The translations under genes and the position numbers were made by a program. Positions 15,367-16,290 of a stretch of DNA of 16,290 nt are shown in pieces. Position 1 is the first letter of the stretch, and each line of letters opens with the position of its first letter. This DNA is from Paramacrobiotus metropolitanus (lineage: Eukaryota; Tardigrada; Eutardigrada; Parachela; Macrobiotidae). The stretch lies in contig NW_026570710.1 in NCBI RefSeq assembly GCF_019649055.1, forward strand, positions 1 through 16,290, given 5' to 3'. The notes under the pieces were generated by a model, which had not been told where the DNA came from, made no database searches, and saw only the letters and a list, made by a program, of their open reading frames with translations.

Positions 15367-15577
15367 TAGAAAGAATCTCGAAAACATCGATGTTTTCGCC
15401 TTCTGCAGAAAATAGTGGTTTATAGCAAATCCACGACAGCAATGCTGTGGCCTCGTGAGTCAGCGTATGTATTACGATACAAAAAAAGGTATCGTCAAGT
15501 GGCCTTACGTTATCTACAGTTTCAAAGTAAAGCTACAACTGACTCTCTGGGAAATCATTGATTTTTAGAAAAAATCT
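15180..15577 (+). repeat. Two S monomers; uninterrupted counterpart of the transposon site
   Basis: The first (15180) is the beta-L/S hybrid type, like the unit at 10419, and reads straight through GGGAAATCATTGATTTTTAG into the next core. It is therefore the empty-site reference for copy 2. The second carries the hairpin variant at 15474-15495 with AAAAAAAGG in the loop. Confidence 0.93.
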
Positions 15578-16201
15578 CGAAAACATCGATGTTTTCGCCT
15601 TCTGTAGAATGAGACAGTACAAAATAAATCCACGACAGCGATGCCGTGGCCTCGTCCGTCAGTGTATATAAAAGGAGACAAAAAGCTGCTTAAAACAATT
15701 TTAAAAAAGCGCGTTTATTTCCAACTACCCCGGTCTCACTCATCAACGAATCCATACCGACCATAACGGCCATACCTTAAAACTTTTTTTTGGAGATATC
15801 GTATTTTTTTCAAGTCAGCCTACGGCATCTACAGTTTTAAAGTTAAGTTCCAAACAATTCTCTGGGAAATAAACGAGTTTTAGGAAAAATCACGAAAACA
15901 TCGATGTTTTCGCTTTCTGTAAAAAAAAGCGGTTTATAGCAATTCCACGACAGCAATGCTGTGGCCTCGTTAGTCGTATTTAACAGGAGACAAAAAGCTG
16001 CTTCAAACAATTTTAAAAAAGCGTTTAATTCCAACTACCCCGGTCTCACTCATGAACGAATCCATACCGACCATAACGGCCATACCTGAAAACTGTTTTT
16101 GGAGATATCGTATTTTTTTCACGTCAGCCTACGGCATCTACAGTTTAAAAGTAAAGATCCTAACCATTCGCTGGGAAATAATCGAGTTTTAGAATAAATC
16201 A
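15578..16201 (+). repeat. Two L monomers (alpha, beta)
   Basis: Alpha has TATATAAAAGG at 15665-15675 and GCGTTTATTTCC in the insert. Beta is 310 bp, lacking AGCG in GTTAGTCGTATTTAACAGG and CG in AAAAAGCGTTTAATTCC. A gamma-type CAACGATG core follows, so the alpha-beta-gamma order holds here too. Confidence 0.93.
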
Positions 16202-16290
16202 CGAAAACAACGATGTTTTCGCCTTCTGTGGAGAAAAAGCGGTTTATAGCAAATCACGACAGCGAAGCCGTGGCCTCGTGCGTCAGCGTA
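16202..16290 (+). repeat. Partial monomer at the right edge
   Basis: CAACGATG core, CCTTCTGTGGAGAAAAAGCGG, GCGAAGCCGTGG and GTGCGTCAGCG. The window ends before it can be classed as S or L. Confidence 0.85.

Larger units (their letters stand above)
14652..16290 (+). repeat. Satellite array, right block
   Basis: The array resumes in the same orientation with cores at 14665, 14864, 15180, 15379, 15578, 15892 and 16202, in unit order S, L, S, S, L, L and a partial unit. The first 13 bases complete the monomer interrupted by copy 2. The block leaves the window at the right edge. Confidence 0.96.

Overview
The window is eukaryotic, non-genic repeat DNA. I find no credible protein-coding gene, rRNA, tRNA or CRISPR array. 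The organism cannot be named. A pair of Helentron-type (HINE) non-autonomous rolling-circle transposons and a long, complex satellite array suggest an animal, perhaps an invertebrate, but this is inference: Helentrons also occur in fungi and oomycetes.

Layout. Positions 1-10608 are a head-to-tail satellite array that enters from the left edge. Each monomer carries a 20-bp self-complementary core, CGAAAACATCGATGTTTTCG (first copy 73-92, with variants), which I use as the phase marker. Core-to-core spacing takes two main values: about 199 bp (short unit, S) and about 314 bp (long unit, L). L is S plus about 115 bp inserted after a GGAGACAAAAA tract. The order of S and L units repeats as a higher-order repeat: L-S-L(short form)-S5-L3-S2-L starts at 871 and again at 6450, a period of about 5.58-5.59 kb. 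The first higher-order copy has an extra tandem duplication of a five-unit block (2660-3996 and 3997-5338).

Positions 10609-12260 and 12373-14651 are two diverged, same-orientation copies of one mobile element, separated by a 112-bp piece of satellite. Each has a 14-bp inverted repeat (GACCGGAGCGCAGC) at the 5' end and subterminally at the 3' end. Each also has a GTCY microsatellite near the 5' end and a 3'-terminal hairpin, the known anatomy of Helentron-derived HINEs. The second copy sits in a T-tract of a monomer, and an uninterrupted counterpart at about 15180-15380 shows clean insertion with no target-site duplication. The second copy also carries about 660 bp absent from the first.

Positions 14652-16290 are satellite again, running off the right edge. 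About 600 bp on each side of the transposon pair (9999-10605 and 14760-15366) is a recent duplicate.

Open frames in the array are short and lie inside single monomers. Neither 199 nor 314 is a multiple of three, so no frame runs through the array. The most protein-like frame is on the minus strand of each L insert and may be a captured exon fragment.
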